Assembly: GCF_004342025.1 (NCBI RefSeq)
Contig: NZ_SLWN01000008.1
Span: forward strand, 169,472 to 233,471
Length of the DNA: 64,000 nt
Reading direction: 5' to 3'
Source: Kribbella steppae
GTDB lineage: Bacteria; Actinomycetota; Actinomycetes; Propionibacteriales; Kribbellaceae
Both the position numbers and the translations under genes were made by a program. The notes under the pieces are model-generated. The model was not told where the DNA came from, did no database searches, and saw only the letters and a list, made by a program, of their open reading frames with translations. Shown piece after piece: positions 9,071 to 17,016 of the stretch. The stretch's first letter is position 1, and each line of letters begins with the position of its first letter.

Positions 9071-9901
9071 ATGCGACTGCATGTGGGGTGTGCGCAGTGG
9101 ACGCATGCCGCCTGGCCGCAGCCGTCCCGGGAGAAGCTCCGCTCGTACGCGTCGTGGTGCAACGCGGTCGAGAGCAACACGACCTTCTATGCCACTCCCT
9201 CCCAGACCACTGTCGCCGGCTGGGCGGCGCAGACTCCAGCCGACTTCCGCTTCGTGGTGAAGCTCCCGCAGCTCATCAGCCACGAGCGTCGGTTGAGTGG
9301 GGTGGAGGTGGAACTTCGCGCCTTCCTCTCCGCGATCGAACCACTGGCCGACCGCAACCACGCGTTGTGGATCCAGCTGCCCGCCTCGTTCTCACCGACC
9401 GACCTCGGCAGTCTCGCCGCATTCCTCCACCAGGCACCGCGCGGCTATCGGTACGCCGTCGAAGTCCGCCACCCCGCGTTCTTCGACGAGCCGCGGACGG
9501 CCGAGTTGCTCGAGCGGGTCCTGGCCAGGGTCGACGCGGAGTGGGTCCCCTTCGACACAGTCACGCTCTTCCAGCATCGACCGACGAGCCTTGCCGAACG
9601 TGATGCCTGGATGAAGAAGCCCCGAGTGGTACGACGTACTCGCGCGCTGACCGCGCATCCGATCGTCCGCTACATCGGCCGGGACGACGTACAGCAGACC
9701 GTGGACGGGTGGGCCTACCTCGTCGACTCGGTCGTGAACTGGCTTGGCGAGGGTCGCTCGCCCACCGTCTTCCTGCACACACCGGACAACGTCGAGGCGC
9801 TCGGGCTCGCCCGCCGGTTCCACTCCGACGTCCGCTCACGCGTGCCTGCGTTGGCCCCACTCCCTGAGCCCGTCGAGGTCGACCCTCCCACGCTGTTCTA
9901 G
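9071..9901 (+). CDS. DUF72 (YecE-like) domain protein
   Basis: This 276-residue protein begins with MRLHVGCAQWTHAAWP and continues YASWCNAVESNTTFYATPS, the signature of the DUF72/COG1801 family, which has a TIM-barrel fold. The biochemical role is unknown; some relatives have been discussed as nucleic-acid-associated. Later conserved segments include YAVEVRHPAFFD and YIGRDD. The ATG at 9071 is the natural start, directly after the ino1 terminator. No operon partner is obvious. Confidence 0.85.
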   Translation: MRLHVGCAQWTHAAWPQPSREKLRSYASWCNAVESNTTFYATPSQTTVAGWAAQTPADFRFVVKLPQLISHERRLSGVEVELRAFLSAIEPLADRNHALWIQLPASFSPTDLGSLAAFLHQAPRGYRYAVEVRHPAFFDEPRTAELLERVLARVDAEWVPFDTVTLFQHRPTSLAERDAWMKKPRVVRRTRALTAHPIVRYIGRDDVQQTVDGWAYLVDSVVNWLGEGRSPTVFLHTPDNVEALGLARRFHSDVRSRVPALAPLPEPVEVDPPTLF

Positions 9902-9937
9902 GGCGCGTCGCCCTTGTCGGGCATAGGGTCGGGCCGC

Positions 9938-10675
9938 ATGGCGCTGCGACTTGTTCAGGTGAATTTCAAGGCTCGGGATGACTCGGCGCTCGGTCGGTTC
10001 TGGGCGGACGCGCTCGGCTGGGGTGTTTCCAGCGAGGGACCCGGGGTGACCAACGTTGAGCCCGTGGGCTTCGTCTGGCCGGGCCCTTCCGCCGTCTGCG
10101 TCGATGTCGTCGCCGTCCCGGACCCCGAAACGGTGAAGTACCGCGTGCACCTCGATCTCGCCACCACCTCCCAGGCCCATCAGGCCGAGTTGGTCGCGCG
10201 CCTGGAGGAGCTCGGTGCGACGCCCGCCGATGTGGGTCAGGGTGAGGTGCCGTGGACGGTCCTGGCTGACCCGGAGGGCAATGTGTTCTGCGTGCTGGAG
10301 CCTCGGGAGATCTACCGGGACACCGGGCCGATTGCCGCGGTGGTGGTGAACTGTGCGGATCCGCGGGCCATGGCGCGGTTCTGGGGCGAGGCGATGGACT
10401 GGACCGTGCACGAGGTGACCGACGATCATGCGAGGCTGCGGTCGGCCAAGGGTGTCGGGCCGTACCTGGAGTTCATTCGCACGCCCGACGTGCAGACCTT
10501 CTGGAACCGTGTCCATCTGGACCTGATGCCGTACCCCGGTGACGATCAATCGGCAGAGGTGGCCCGGCTGCGCGCTCTGGGCGCCACTGACGCCGACGTC
10601 GGCCAGGGCGACGTGCCATGGAAGTGCCTCGCCGACTCAGAGGGCAACGAGTTCTGCGTCCTCACCCCGGGCTGA
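9938..10675 (+). CDS. Tandem VOC (glyoxalase-like) domain protein
   Basis: The 245 residues form two related halves (about 3-118 and 125-243), each with glyoxalase-like (PF18029-type) features. Both halves end in near-identical phrases: GATPADVGQGEVPWTVLADPEG then FCVL, and GATDADVGQGDVPWKCLADSEG then FCVL. VOC-fold proteins bind a metal or small ligand; the substrate cannot be read from sequence. The ATG at 9938 is preferred over the in-frame TTG at 9914 because homology begins at MALRLVQVNFKA. No strong ribosome binding site is visible. Confidence 0.82.
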   Translation: MALRLVQVNFKARDDSALGRFWADALGWGVSSEGPGVTNVEPVGFVWPGPSAVCVDVVAVPDPETVKYRVHLDLATTSQAHQAELVARLEELGATPADVGQGEVPWTVLADPEGNVFCVLEPREIYRDTGPIAAVVVNCADPRAMARFWGEAMDWTVHEVTDDHARLRSAKGVGPYLEFIRTPDVQTFWNRVHLDLMPYPGDDQSAEVARLRALGATDADVGQGDVPWKCLADSEGNEFCVLTPG

Positions 10676-10799
10676 CGCAGAGCCTCGGCCCTAGCCGCCC
10701 TAGCTGTTCCGGGGTTTTCCACAGCTGGGCAACTCGTCGTCCGGACGAGGGCGAATCTCCATATGTTCTCCGCCGAGATCACACCTCGGGAGGACAGAC

Positions 10800-10997
10800 A
10801 TGGAGCACGAAACCCTTGCAGATCAGGCCGGTTCGACGGGAGTGCGGGCCACCGCGGAGGAGCGGCAGGCGCGAGCCGAGTGGCTCATCGCCGAGTTCCG
10901 CCGACGTGCGGCCGCCTGCGACGATCCCCGTGAAGAAGCGAACCTGCTCCGCTCCGCGGACTCGCTCGTCCGCCTGGCCACGGCGTACCAGCCGTGA
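10800..10997 (+). CDS. Small hypothetical protein coupled to a zincin
   Basis: This 65-residue protein is acidic at its N-terminus, then rich in Glu, Arg and Ala (TAEERQARAEWLIAEFRRRAAACDD...). It is predicted to be almost entirely helical with no membrane segment. GGGAGGACAGAC precedes the ATG, a good ribosome binding site. The stop overlaps the GTG of the next gene by 4 bases (GTGA), so the two proteins are probably made together. I do not recognise a family; a partner or chaperone role for the metalloprotease is a guess from coupling only. Confidence 0.6.
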   Translation: MEHETLADQAGSTGVRATAEERQARAEWLIAEFRRRAAACDDPREEANLLRSADSLVRLATAYQP

Positions 10998-12010
10998 CCG
11001 CGACGTTGGTCGCCGCGCCGGCGGCCACCTCACTGGAAGACCTGCTGACCCGCAGTGGCCCGGAGGCGGTCGCGCTCTCCGGCGCGGCCCAGTCCGCCTG
11101 GAACGGTCAGGTCATCGAGGCCACCGGCGAGGTGCTCGGCCTCGCCCACTGGGACGGCACGCTGTACCTCGGTGACAGCATCCTCGATCCACTGCGGCAG
11201 ATGTACGAACGCTCCGGCGAGAAGCAGCCGATGCCGGATCTTGTGCGGTACCGCGAATCCCTCGCCACGATCCTGCACGAACAGGCACACTTCCTCGGCC
11301 CCGCCGGCGCGACCCAGGAGGCGGCTCGGGGCGCCTTCACCCGGCCCGGCGGCCGGCAACTCGAGGAAGGCGTCGCCGAAGCGTGGGCCCAGGACCACCT
11401 GAACGACTTCCTGACCCGCCTCGGCGTGGACAAAGTTGCCCCTGGCATCAACGACGTCAAGGGCGGCGGCTATTACCCCGCGTTCGTCCCTGCCGTCCGC
11501 ATCCTCACCACCGACCTCGAGAACCGGGCCGGTCTCAACCGCGGCGAGGTCCTCAACGCCCTGAACCGCCAAACCGCCGAAGGCCAGCTGCCACTGCTGG
11601 TCACCCTCCACTACAACTCCAGCCGCCTGCCCGAGCTGGATTCACCCGCCGAAGCGGCCGAAGTCCGCGGTCGCCTCGAAACCCTCCTCCGCGACGGCCT
11701 CCCCCAACTCGACGCCTTCGAACTCCTCCCGCCCGGCTTCGCCGCCGCTCGCTCCCGCTCCACGACCGGAGCCCTATTGGACCGCCTGCACACCGAGCTC
11801 AAAGCCGCCGAGTCCGACCGCTTTCCCCATCCCACCGCTTGCGCCCTGCCCGCTCCCGCCCCAACCACCGCATCTCGCCTGATCCCAAGTCCGCACCACA
11901 CGGCCCTCTCCGGCCTAGCTCCCCCCACCAACCACTCGGGTTCCGCGGCACCTGGCAGTGCCAGGTCACCCGACCGCAGAGCAGCACCTGCAAAGGACCT
12001 TGCTCGCTGA
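10994..12010 (+). CDS. Predicted zinc metallopeptidase-like protein (HEQAH motif)
   Basis: The 338-residue protein has the zinc-peptidase motif HEQAH at residues 95-99, followed by EEGVAEAWAQD (124-134), where a Glu could be the third metal ligand as in gluzincin-type enzymes. There is no signal peptide or membrane segment, so it is likely cytoplasmic. Residues of about 275-338 are Pro/Ser/Ala-rich and look disordered. The start is a GTG overlapping the small gene upstream. I do not recognise a named family, and proteolytic activity is an inference from the motif. A toxin-like or regulatory protease is possible. Confidence 0.6.
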   Translation: MTATLVAAPAATSLEDLLTRSGPEAVALSGAAQSAWNGQVIEATGEVLGLAHWDGTLYLGDSILDPLRQMYERSGEKQPMPDLVRYRESLATILHEQAHFLGPAGATQEAARGAFTRPGGRQLEEGVAEAWAQDHLNDFLTRLGVDKVAPGINDVKGGGYYPAFVPAVRILTTDLENRAGLNRGEVLNALNRQTAEGQLPLLVTLHYNSSRLPELDSPAEAAEVRGRLETLLRDGLPQLDAFELLPPGFAAARSRSTTGALLDRLHTELKAAESDRFPHPTACALPAPAPTTASRLIPSPHHTALSGLAPPTNHSGSAAPGSARSPDRRAAPAKDLAR

Positions 12011-12129
12011 GCGGTGTCCCTGCAGATCACCGCCTCCCGCGACTCCGACCGATGAGCCGGCCCGTCCTCGGCGGGTGACCTGACCCGGGTACGGTGGCGA
12101 AACGTCCACGCATTCGAAGGAGCTGATTG

Positions 12130-13314
12130 ATGAACCTGGTCGAGGAAGCCGCCGCCATCGCACCCGGGCTGATCGATCTGCGGCGGGTACTGCATCAGAT
12201 TCCCGAGGTGGGGCTCGATCTGCCGAAGACTCAGGCGATGGTGCTGGATGCGGTGGCGGGGCTGCCGTTGGAGATCAGTACCGGCAAGGATCTGACCTCG
12301 GTGATCGGCGTACTGCGGGGTGGGCAGCCTGGGCCGACGGTGCTGCTGCGGGGTGACATGGATGCGCTGCCGGTGGTCGAGGAGACCGATCTCGAGTACG
12401 TGTCCACCAACGGGAACATGCATGCCTGCGGCCACGACCTGCACACGGCCGGACTGGTCGGTGCGGCACGGCTGCTCAGTGCGCATCGCGAGGAGTTGCA
12501 GGGCAATGTGCTCTTCATGTTCCAGCCGGGTGAGGAAGGTCTGGGCGGCGCGGGCTACATGATCCGGGAGGGTCTGCTGCAGGCGACCGGTGACAAGCCG
12601 ATCGCCGCGTACGCGATCCATGTCTGGTCGCACGCCGCCAAGGGACTGTTCCAGACCCGGCCGGGGACGATGATGGCCGGCTCGAACCAGTTGCACATCA
12701 CCGTGCACGGCAAGGGCGGGCACGGCTCGTCGCCGTACACGACGGTGGACCCGGTGCCGGTGGTGGCTGAGCTGGTGCTGGCGTTGCAGACGTACGCGAC
12801 TCGGAGGGTGGACGTGTTCGACCCGGTGGTGATCACGGTGACGCAACTCGCGGCCGGGGTCGCGGTCAACGTCATCCCGAACACGGCCCGGCTCGGCGCC
12901 ACCGTGCGCACGCTGTCGAACGCGACCTTCGACCAGTTGTCGCGGGAACTGCCGGCGTTGGCTGAGGGGATCGCGACGGCGCACGGCTGCACGGTCGAGG
13001 CGGACTTCAGCAAGCAGTACCCGGTGACGATCAACGATGCGGCGCGGACGGCGGAGACCTCGGCACTACTGGGCGAGGTGTTCGGCGCGGAGCGGGTGCC
13101 GCCGTTCGACAACCCACTGATGGGGTCCGAGGACTTCTCGATGGTGCTGGAGCAGGTGCCCGGGACGTTCGTGATGCTGGGCGCGCGCCCTGACGACGTC
13201 GGCGAGGACGGACCGTCCAACCACTCGAGCGTGGTTCGCTTCGACGACGCCGTCCTCGGCGACCAGGCCGCAGCCCTCGCCCAGCTGGCGACATCTCACC
13301 TGATCCCCGCCTGA
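12130..13314 (+). CDS. M20-family amidohydrolase (hippurate / N-acyl-amino acid hydrolase type)
   Basis: This 394-residue metal-dependent hydrolase releases amino acids from N-acyl or N-carbamoyl derivatives. The metal-binding landmarks of the M20D group are present: HQIPEVGLDLPKT, RGDMDALPVVEE, NMHACGHDLHTA, FMFQPGEEGLGGA and, at the C-terminus, NPLMGSEDFS. AAGVAVNVIPNTARLGATVR belongs to the dimerisation/lid domain. The ATG at 12130 has AAGGAG seven bases upstream; the in-frame TTG just before it is discounted. The gene is cytoplasmic and appears monocistronic, converging on a metalloprotease gene across a shared terminator. Confidence 0.92.
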   Translation: MNLVEEAAAIAPGLIDLRRVLHQIPEVGLDLPKTQAMVLDAVAGLPLEISTGKDLTSVIGVLRGGQPGPTVLLRGDMDALPVVEETDLEYVSTNGNMHACGHDLHTAGLVGAARLLSAHREELQGNVLFMFQPGEEGLGGAGYMIREGLLQATGDKPIAAYAIHVWSHAAKGLFQTRPGTMMAGSNQLHITVHGKGGHGSSPYTTVDPVPVVAELVLALQTYATRRVDVFDPVVITVTQLAAGVAVNVIPNTARLGATVRTLSNATFDQLSRELPALAEGIATAHGCTVEADFSKQYPVTINDAARTAETSALLGEVFGAERVPPFDNPLMGSEDFSMVLEQVPGTFVMLGARPDDVGEDGPSNHSSVVRFDDAVLGDQAAALAQLATSHLIPA

Positions 13315-13341
13315 GCCCGCGGCTGAGCTCTGGGTGAGGGC

Positions 13342-13380
13342 CTGTGACTGGCCGGCCCGCCAGAGGCCGGCCAGCCACAG
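13342..13380. terminator. Bidirectional terminator between M20 hydrolase and metzincin
   Basis: CTGTG(A)CTGGCCGGC / GCCGGCCAG(C)CACAG forms a 14-bp stem with one mismatch in the 69-bp gap between two convergent genes. Confidence 0.75.
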
Positions 13381-13383
13381 GGA

Positions 13384-14814
13384 TCAGGACGGCGCGACGG
13401 TGAGGCTGTAGGCCCCGCGGCTGCCGTAGGTGGAGTAGCCGGTGTTCAGCGGGTCGCCGTAGCCGACGTTGTCTACCCGCAGGTAGTACGTACCCGGCTG
13501 GAGAGCGCTGGTAACACTCGCCCCCAGGCCGGTCGGCGTACCGGCGTCGCTCTGGCCCGAGGCCGGGTCGGCCGAGGCTACGACCGCGCCCGAGCTGTCC
13601 AGCAGGTCCAGCTTGATGTCGAGGTTGCCACCGGTCGCCGCGGCGCTCGCGGTCGCGGTGTAGTTGCCGGCAGCACCGACGTCGACACGGTAGACGTCGG
13701 TGTCGGTCTCGGCCGCGATCACCCCGTTGGCCGCCGTACCGACAACCAGTGCAGCCGCCGCGTCGGTCGTGTCACCGACGTCGTCGGTGCGGAGCGCGAC
13801 ACCGTGGGAGCCGATGACGGCGTAGTCGTCCTCGGTGTTGTTGGCGCCGGAGTACTCGCCCTTGCTCCACTGGCTGATACCGCGGTAGTAGCCGACGCCC
13901 ATGATCGGAGCCCAGGCCCCGTGGCCCTGGTAGTAGCCGACCGACGCGGTGCCGTCGTGACCGAGGCCGACGTTGTGGCCGGCTTCGTGGGAGGCGGCTT
14001 CGGCGAGGTTCTTCGCACCGGTGCCGACGCCCTTGGTGAACACGAGAGCCGGCTGGTAGTAGTCGTGCTGGGTGGTCCGGTCGTAGACACCGACGTACGC
14101 GACACCGCCGCAGCCACAGCCGGACTGGTACCAGGTGTCCGGGTCGATCAGCACGCGCGTTCCGTACTGCTCATCGGACGCACCGGCCCGGTCGATCGCC
14201 TCCTGCGGCGGCTCCTGCGTGGTGACGTCCACATCGAAGGCGGCGTAGTCCTCCGCAACCCTCGCCCACACTTCATGTAAGACGTCCTGCTCCGCGGTAC
14301 CGAACGTCGCCGGATCGCCGTCGGTGTCGTACGCCGACACGTTGACCGGGTCGACACCCTTGGACGCGTTCCACGCCGTACCGGTGATGGTGTGGCCGTC
14401 GAAGTCCAGGTAGATCACGCGGTTCGAGCCGGGCTTGCTGTGCAGGTCGAAGGCCGGACCCGCAGCGGCGGCGACGGCTTCCGTGGCCCAGCGCGGTGAC
14501 GCCTCGTCGGTCTTCTCCGAGGGAGTCAGAGCCGGCTCGCGGTAGAAGAGGCGGCTGTCGGCATCCAGCCAACTGGTCTTGTCGGTGGCCAGAATCTGCT
14601 GCAGCTGCTGCTCGGGGAGTCCGTTGCTCGCAGCAATCTCGGCGAGCCTGGACTGGACCTTTCCCAGCGCCGCGTTACCTGGTGTGGCTTCGGCGAGTAG
14701 TTCGTCGATCGGCGTCTGCTGGGCGTCGGCCTGGTTGCCGGCCACCACGGCCAGCGCACCGAAGACGACAGCTCCGGCGCAGGTCAGTGCACCGGTGCGG
14801 CGGAGTCTGTTCAC
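13384..14814 (-). CDS. Secreted metzincin metalloprotease with PPC domain (copy 1)
   Basis: This 476-residue secreted protein has a signal peptide (about 1-31, ...GNQADAQQ). A propeptide-like region precedes a reprolysin-like catalytic domain with the complete metzincin zinc motif HEAGHNVGLGHD (His276, Glu277, His280, His286) and a Met-turn PIMGVGYY (Met305). A CGCG cluster (YQSGCGCGG, about 229-237) is shared with the neighbouring copy. The last 100 residues form a bacterial pre-peptidase C-terminal (PPC) beta domain ending DPLNTGYSTYGSRGAYSL. It is a tandem paralogue of the next gene, with its own repeat-rich upstream region of 120 bp. Substrate unknown. Confidence 0.9.
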   Translation of the reverse strand: MNRLRRTGALTCAGAVVFGALAVVAGNQADAQQTPIDELLAEATPGNAALGKVQSRLAEIAASNGLPEQQLQQILATDKTSWLDADSRLFYREPALTPSEKTDEASPRWATEAVAAAAGPAFDLHSKPGSNRVIYLDFDGHTITGTAWNASKGVDPVNVSAYDTDGDPATFGTAEQDVLHEVWARVAEDYAAFDVDVTTQEPPQEAIDRAGASDEQYGTRVLIDPDTWYQSGCGCGGVAYVGVYDRTTQHDYYQPALVFTKGVGTGAKNLAEAASHEAGHNVGLGHDGTASVGYYQGHGAWAPIMGVGYYRGISQWSKGEYSGANNTEDDYAVIGSHGVALRTDDVGDTTDAAAALVVGTAANGVIAAETDTDVYRVDVGAAGNYTATASAAATGGNLDIKLDLLDSSGAVVASADPASGQSDAGTPTGLGASVTSALQPGTYYLRVDNVGYGDPLNTGYSTYGSRGAYSLTVAPS

Positions 14815-14840
14815 AGGAGTCCTCCTGGGGGTTGGGCGGT

Positions 14841-14877
14841 TCCCCCCGCGGTCTGTCCCCCCGCGGCATGTCCCCCC
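14841..14877. repeat. 15-bp direct repeat, 2.5 copies, upstream of metzincin copy 1
   Basis: TCCCCCCGCGGTCTG, TCCCCCCGCGGCATG and TCCCCCC follow each other with a strict 15-bp period, 27-63 bp upstream of the metzincin start. On the coding strand these are G6 runs. They could be a repeated regulator site or a structured leader. Confidence 0.65.
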
Positions 14878-14881
14878 AAAG

Positions 14882-14922
14882 GCCCGGGGCCGTCGATCTC
14901 GGTGGGAACGACGGCCCCGGGC
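14882..14922 (-). terminator. Terminator after metzincin copy 2
   Basis: A perfect 14-bp stem (GCCCGGGGCCGTCG / CGACGGCCCCGGGC) with a 13-base loop begins 13 bases past the stop of the upstream paralogue. It insulates the two tandem genes. Confidence 0.82.
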
Positions 14923-14934
14923 AGTTCAGGGGTG

Positions 14935-16365
14935 TCAGCTGACGCGGACCGTGTAGGCGCCGCGGCTGCCGTAGGTGGAGTAGCCGGTGTTCAGCGGGTT
15001 GCCGTAGCCGGTGTTCTCGACCCGGAGGTAGTACCGCCCGGCGGCGACCTGACTGCTGATGCTCGCGCTCAGACCGGTCGGGGTCGACGAGTTCGACTGG
15101 CCCGCGGCCGGGTCAGCGGTCGCGACGACAGTGCCGGAGGAGTTCAGCAATTGGAGCTTGATGTCCAGGTCGGCGCCGGACGCGGCCGCGTTGGCCGCGA
15201 AGGTGAAGGTGCCGGCCGACAGGTCGATCCGGAACGTGTCGACGTCTGAGTCACTCGCGTAGACACCGCTCACGCTGGTGCCGAGGGTGAGGGCGGTGGC
15301 GTCGCTCGTGCCGTTGCCGTGGTCGTCAGCCCGCAGCGCCAGACCGTTCTGGCCGGCCACCGCGAAGTCGTCTTCCTTGTTGTTGGCACCGGTGTACTCG
15401 CCCTTGCTCCATTGGCTGATCGCCTTGGAGTAACCGACGCCCATGATCGGGGCCCAGGCGCCGTGACCCTGGTAGTAGCCGACGGACGCCGTACCGTCGT
15501 GGCTGAGTCCGATGTTGTGGCCGGCCTCGTGCGACGCGGCCTCGGCGATGTTCTTCGCGCCGGTGCCGACGCCCTTGGTGAAGACGAGGGCCGGCTGGTA
15601 GTACGCGTGGTTGCTGATGTTGTCGTACACACCGACGTACGCGACACCGCCGCAGCCACAGCCGGACTGGTACCAGGTGGTCGGGTCGATCAGCACCCGG
15701 GTGCCGTACTGCTGGTCGGACCCTCCGGACCGGGTGATCGCAGCCTGCGCCGGCGCCTGCGTGGTGACGTCCACGTCGAACGGCGCGTAGTCCTCGGCCA
15801 CGCGGGCCCACACATCGCGTACGACGTCCTGCTCGGCAGTGCTCCACGTGCTGGTGTTGCCGTTGGTGTCGTACGGGGTGACGTTCACGGTGGCGGGCTT
15901 GCCGTTGGTGTTCCACGCCGTACCGGTGATGGTGTGGCCGTCGAAGTCCAGGTAGATGACCCGGTTGGAGCCCGGCTTGCTGTGCAGCTCAAAGGCCGGG
16001 CCGGTAGCGGCGGCGACCGCCTTGGTGGCCCAGCGCGGGGACGGCGCCGCGGCCTGCTTGGTTCCGGAGACCGGCTCGCGATAGAAGAGCTTGCCGTCCT
16101 TGTCCAGCCAGCTGGTCTTGTCGGTGGCCAGGATCTGCTGCAGCTTCGCGGCGGGGATGCCGTTGCGCTCGGACAGCTCGGCGAGTCGCGACTGGACCCT
16201 GCCGAGCGCACTCTTACCCTGGAGCTCCTGACCGAGGAGCTGGTCGATCGGGGTGGGGACGGGCTGTTGGGCGTCGGCCTGGTTGCCGGCCACCACGGCC
16301 AGCGCACCGAAGACAACGGCTCCGGCGCCGACGAGCGCAGCGGTGCGGCGGAAACGGGTGTGCAT
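14935..16365 (-). CDS. Secreted metzincin metalloprotease with PPC domain (copy 2)
   Basis: This paralogue of the previous gene has exactly the same length (476 residues) and layout. It has a signal peptide (...GNQADAQQP), the zinc motif HEAGHNIGLSHD (His279, Glu280, His283, His289), the Met-turn PIMGVGY (Met308), the same CGCG cluster and a C-terminal PPC domain ending GAYTVRVS. The catalytic core is nearly identical between copies; the N-terminal pro-region and PPC domain differ more. GAGGAGG precedes the ATG. Each gene has its own terminator, so they are separately transcribed duplicates rather than one operon. Confidence 0.9.
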   Translation of the reverse strand: MHTRFRRTAALVGAGAVVFGALAVVAGNQADAQQPVPTPIDQLLGQELQGKSALGRVQSRLAELSERNGIPAAKLQQILATDKTSWLDKDGKLFYREPVSGTKQAAAPSPRWATKAVAAATGPAFELHSKPGSNRVIYLDFDGHTITGTAWNTNGKPATVNVTPYDTNGNTSTWSTAEQDVVRDVWARVAEDYAPFDVDVTTQAPAQAAITRSGGSDQQYGTRVLIDPTTWYQSGCGCGGVAYVGVYDNISNHAYYQPALVFTKGVGTGAKNIAEAASHEAGHNIGLSHDGTASVGYYQGHGAWAPIMGVGYSKAISQWSKGEYTGANNKEDDFAVAGQNGLALRADDHGNGTSDATALTLGTSVSGVYASDSDVDTFRIDLSAGTFTFAANAAASGADLDIKLQLLNSSGTVVATADPAAGQSNSSTPTGLSASISSQVAAGRYYLRVENTGYGNPLNTGYSTYGSRGAYTVRVS

Positions 16366-16393
16366 TAGGGGGTCCTCCTCGGACTCCTACGCC

Positions 16394-16486
16394 TCACATG
16401 TGACATGCCTCACGTGCGGTGGGCGGTTCCGCACTGTGCGTAGCCTGCCCGATGGTTTGCCCGGCTGGGAATACTTTTCCGCGGAA
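16394..16486. promoter_or_regulatory. Two short palindromes in a divergent promoter region
   Basis: TCACATGTGA (16394-16403) and TTCCGCGGAA (16477-16486) are perfect 10-bp palindromes in the 207-bp gap between the divergent metzincin and YCII genes. They may be operators; no regulator gene is adjacent. Confidence 0.35.
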
Positions 16487-16572
16487 TTAACCTGCGTCTG
16501 CGGCGGCCACAGACGCAGACCGGAGGACCGCCGCTGGGCCATGATGGCCCGGACGGGACGAGGGGAGATCCG

Positions 16573-17016
16573 GTGCGGTTCATGATGATGTTCAAGGCCA
16601 GCGACCAGTCCGAGGCCTGGGAGAAGGCGAGCGAGAAGAGCCTGACCGAGATGACACAGGTCATGTCGGAGATGGCCGAGAAGGGGGTCCTGCTCGCGGG
16701 CGAGGGGCTGCTGCCGAGCTCGGAGGGCTTCCGGCTGGAGCTGAACTCCGGCAAGCAACGAGTCGTCGACGGGCCGTTCGCCGAGACCAAGGAGCTGATC
16801 GCCGGCTTCTGCCTGATCGAGGTCGCCTCCCGCGAGGAGGCGGTCGAGTGGGGCTGGCGCTGCCTGGCCGCCGACGACGGCAACACCGGCCGTCTGGAGA
16901 TCCGGCAGGTTGCGACCGCGGACGACTTCGGGGACGAGTTCACAGCCGAGGCGCGCGCCCGCGAGGAGGCGACCTTCGTCAAGGCCGCCGAGAACCGTCA
17001 GAGGAGCAACACCTGA
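16573..17016 (+). CDS. YCII-related (DGPF) domain protein
   Basis: This 147-residue protein has the ferredoxin-like fold of the YCII/DGPF family: MRFMMMFKASDQSE at the N-terminus, VVDGPFAETKELIAGFCLIE with the signature DGPF, then an acidic helical tail. Members often accompany ECF sigma-factor systems, but no sigma gene is adjacent here. Function unknown. The GTG start has GAGGGGAGATCC just upstream. Its 3' end overlaps the convergent dehydrogenase gene by 19 bases. Confidence 0.82.
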   Translation: MRFMMMFKASDQSEAWEKASEKSLTEMTQVMSEMAEKGVLLAGEGLLPSSEGFRLELNSGKQRVVDGPFAETKELIAGFCLIEVASREEAVEWGWRCLAADDGNTGRLEIRQVATADDFGDEFTAEARAREEATFVKAAENRQRSNT

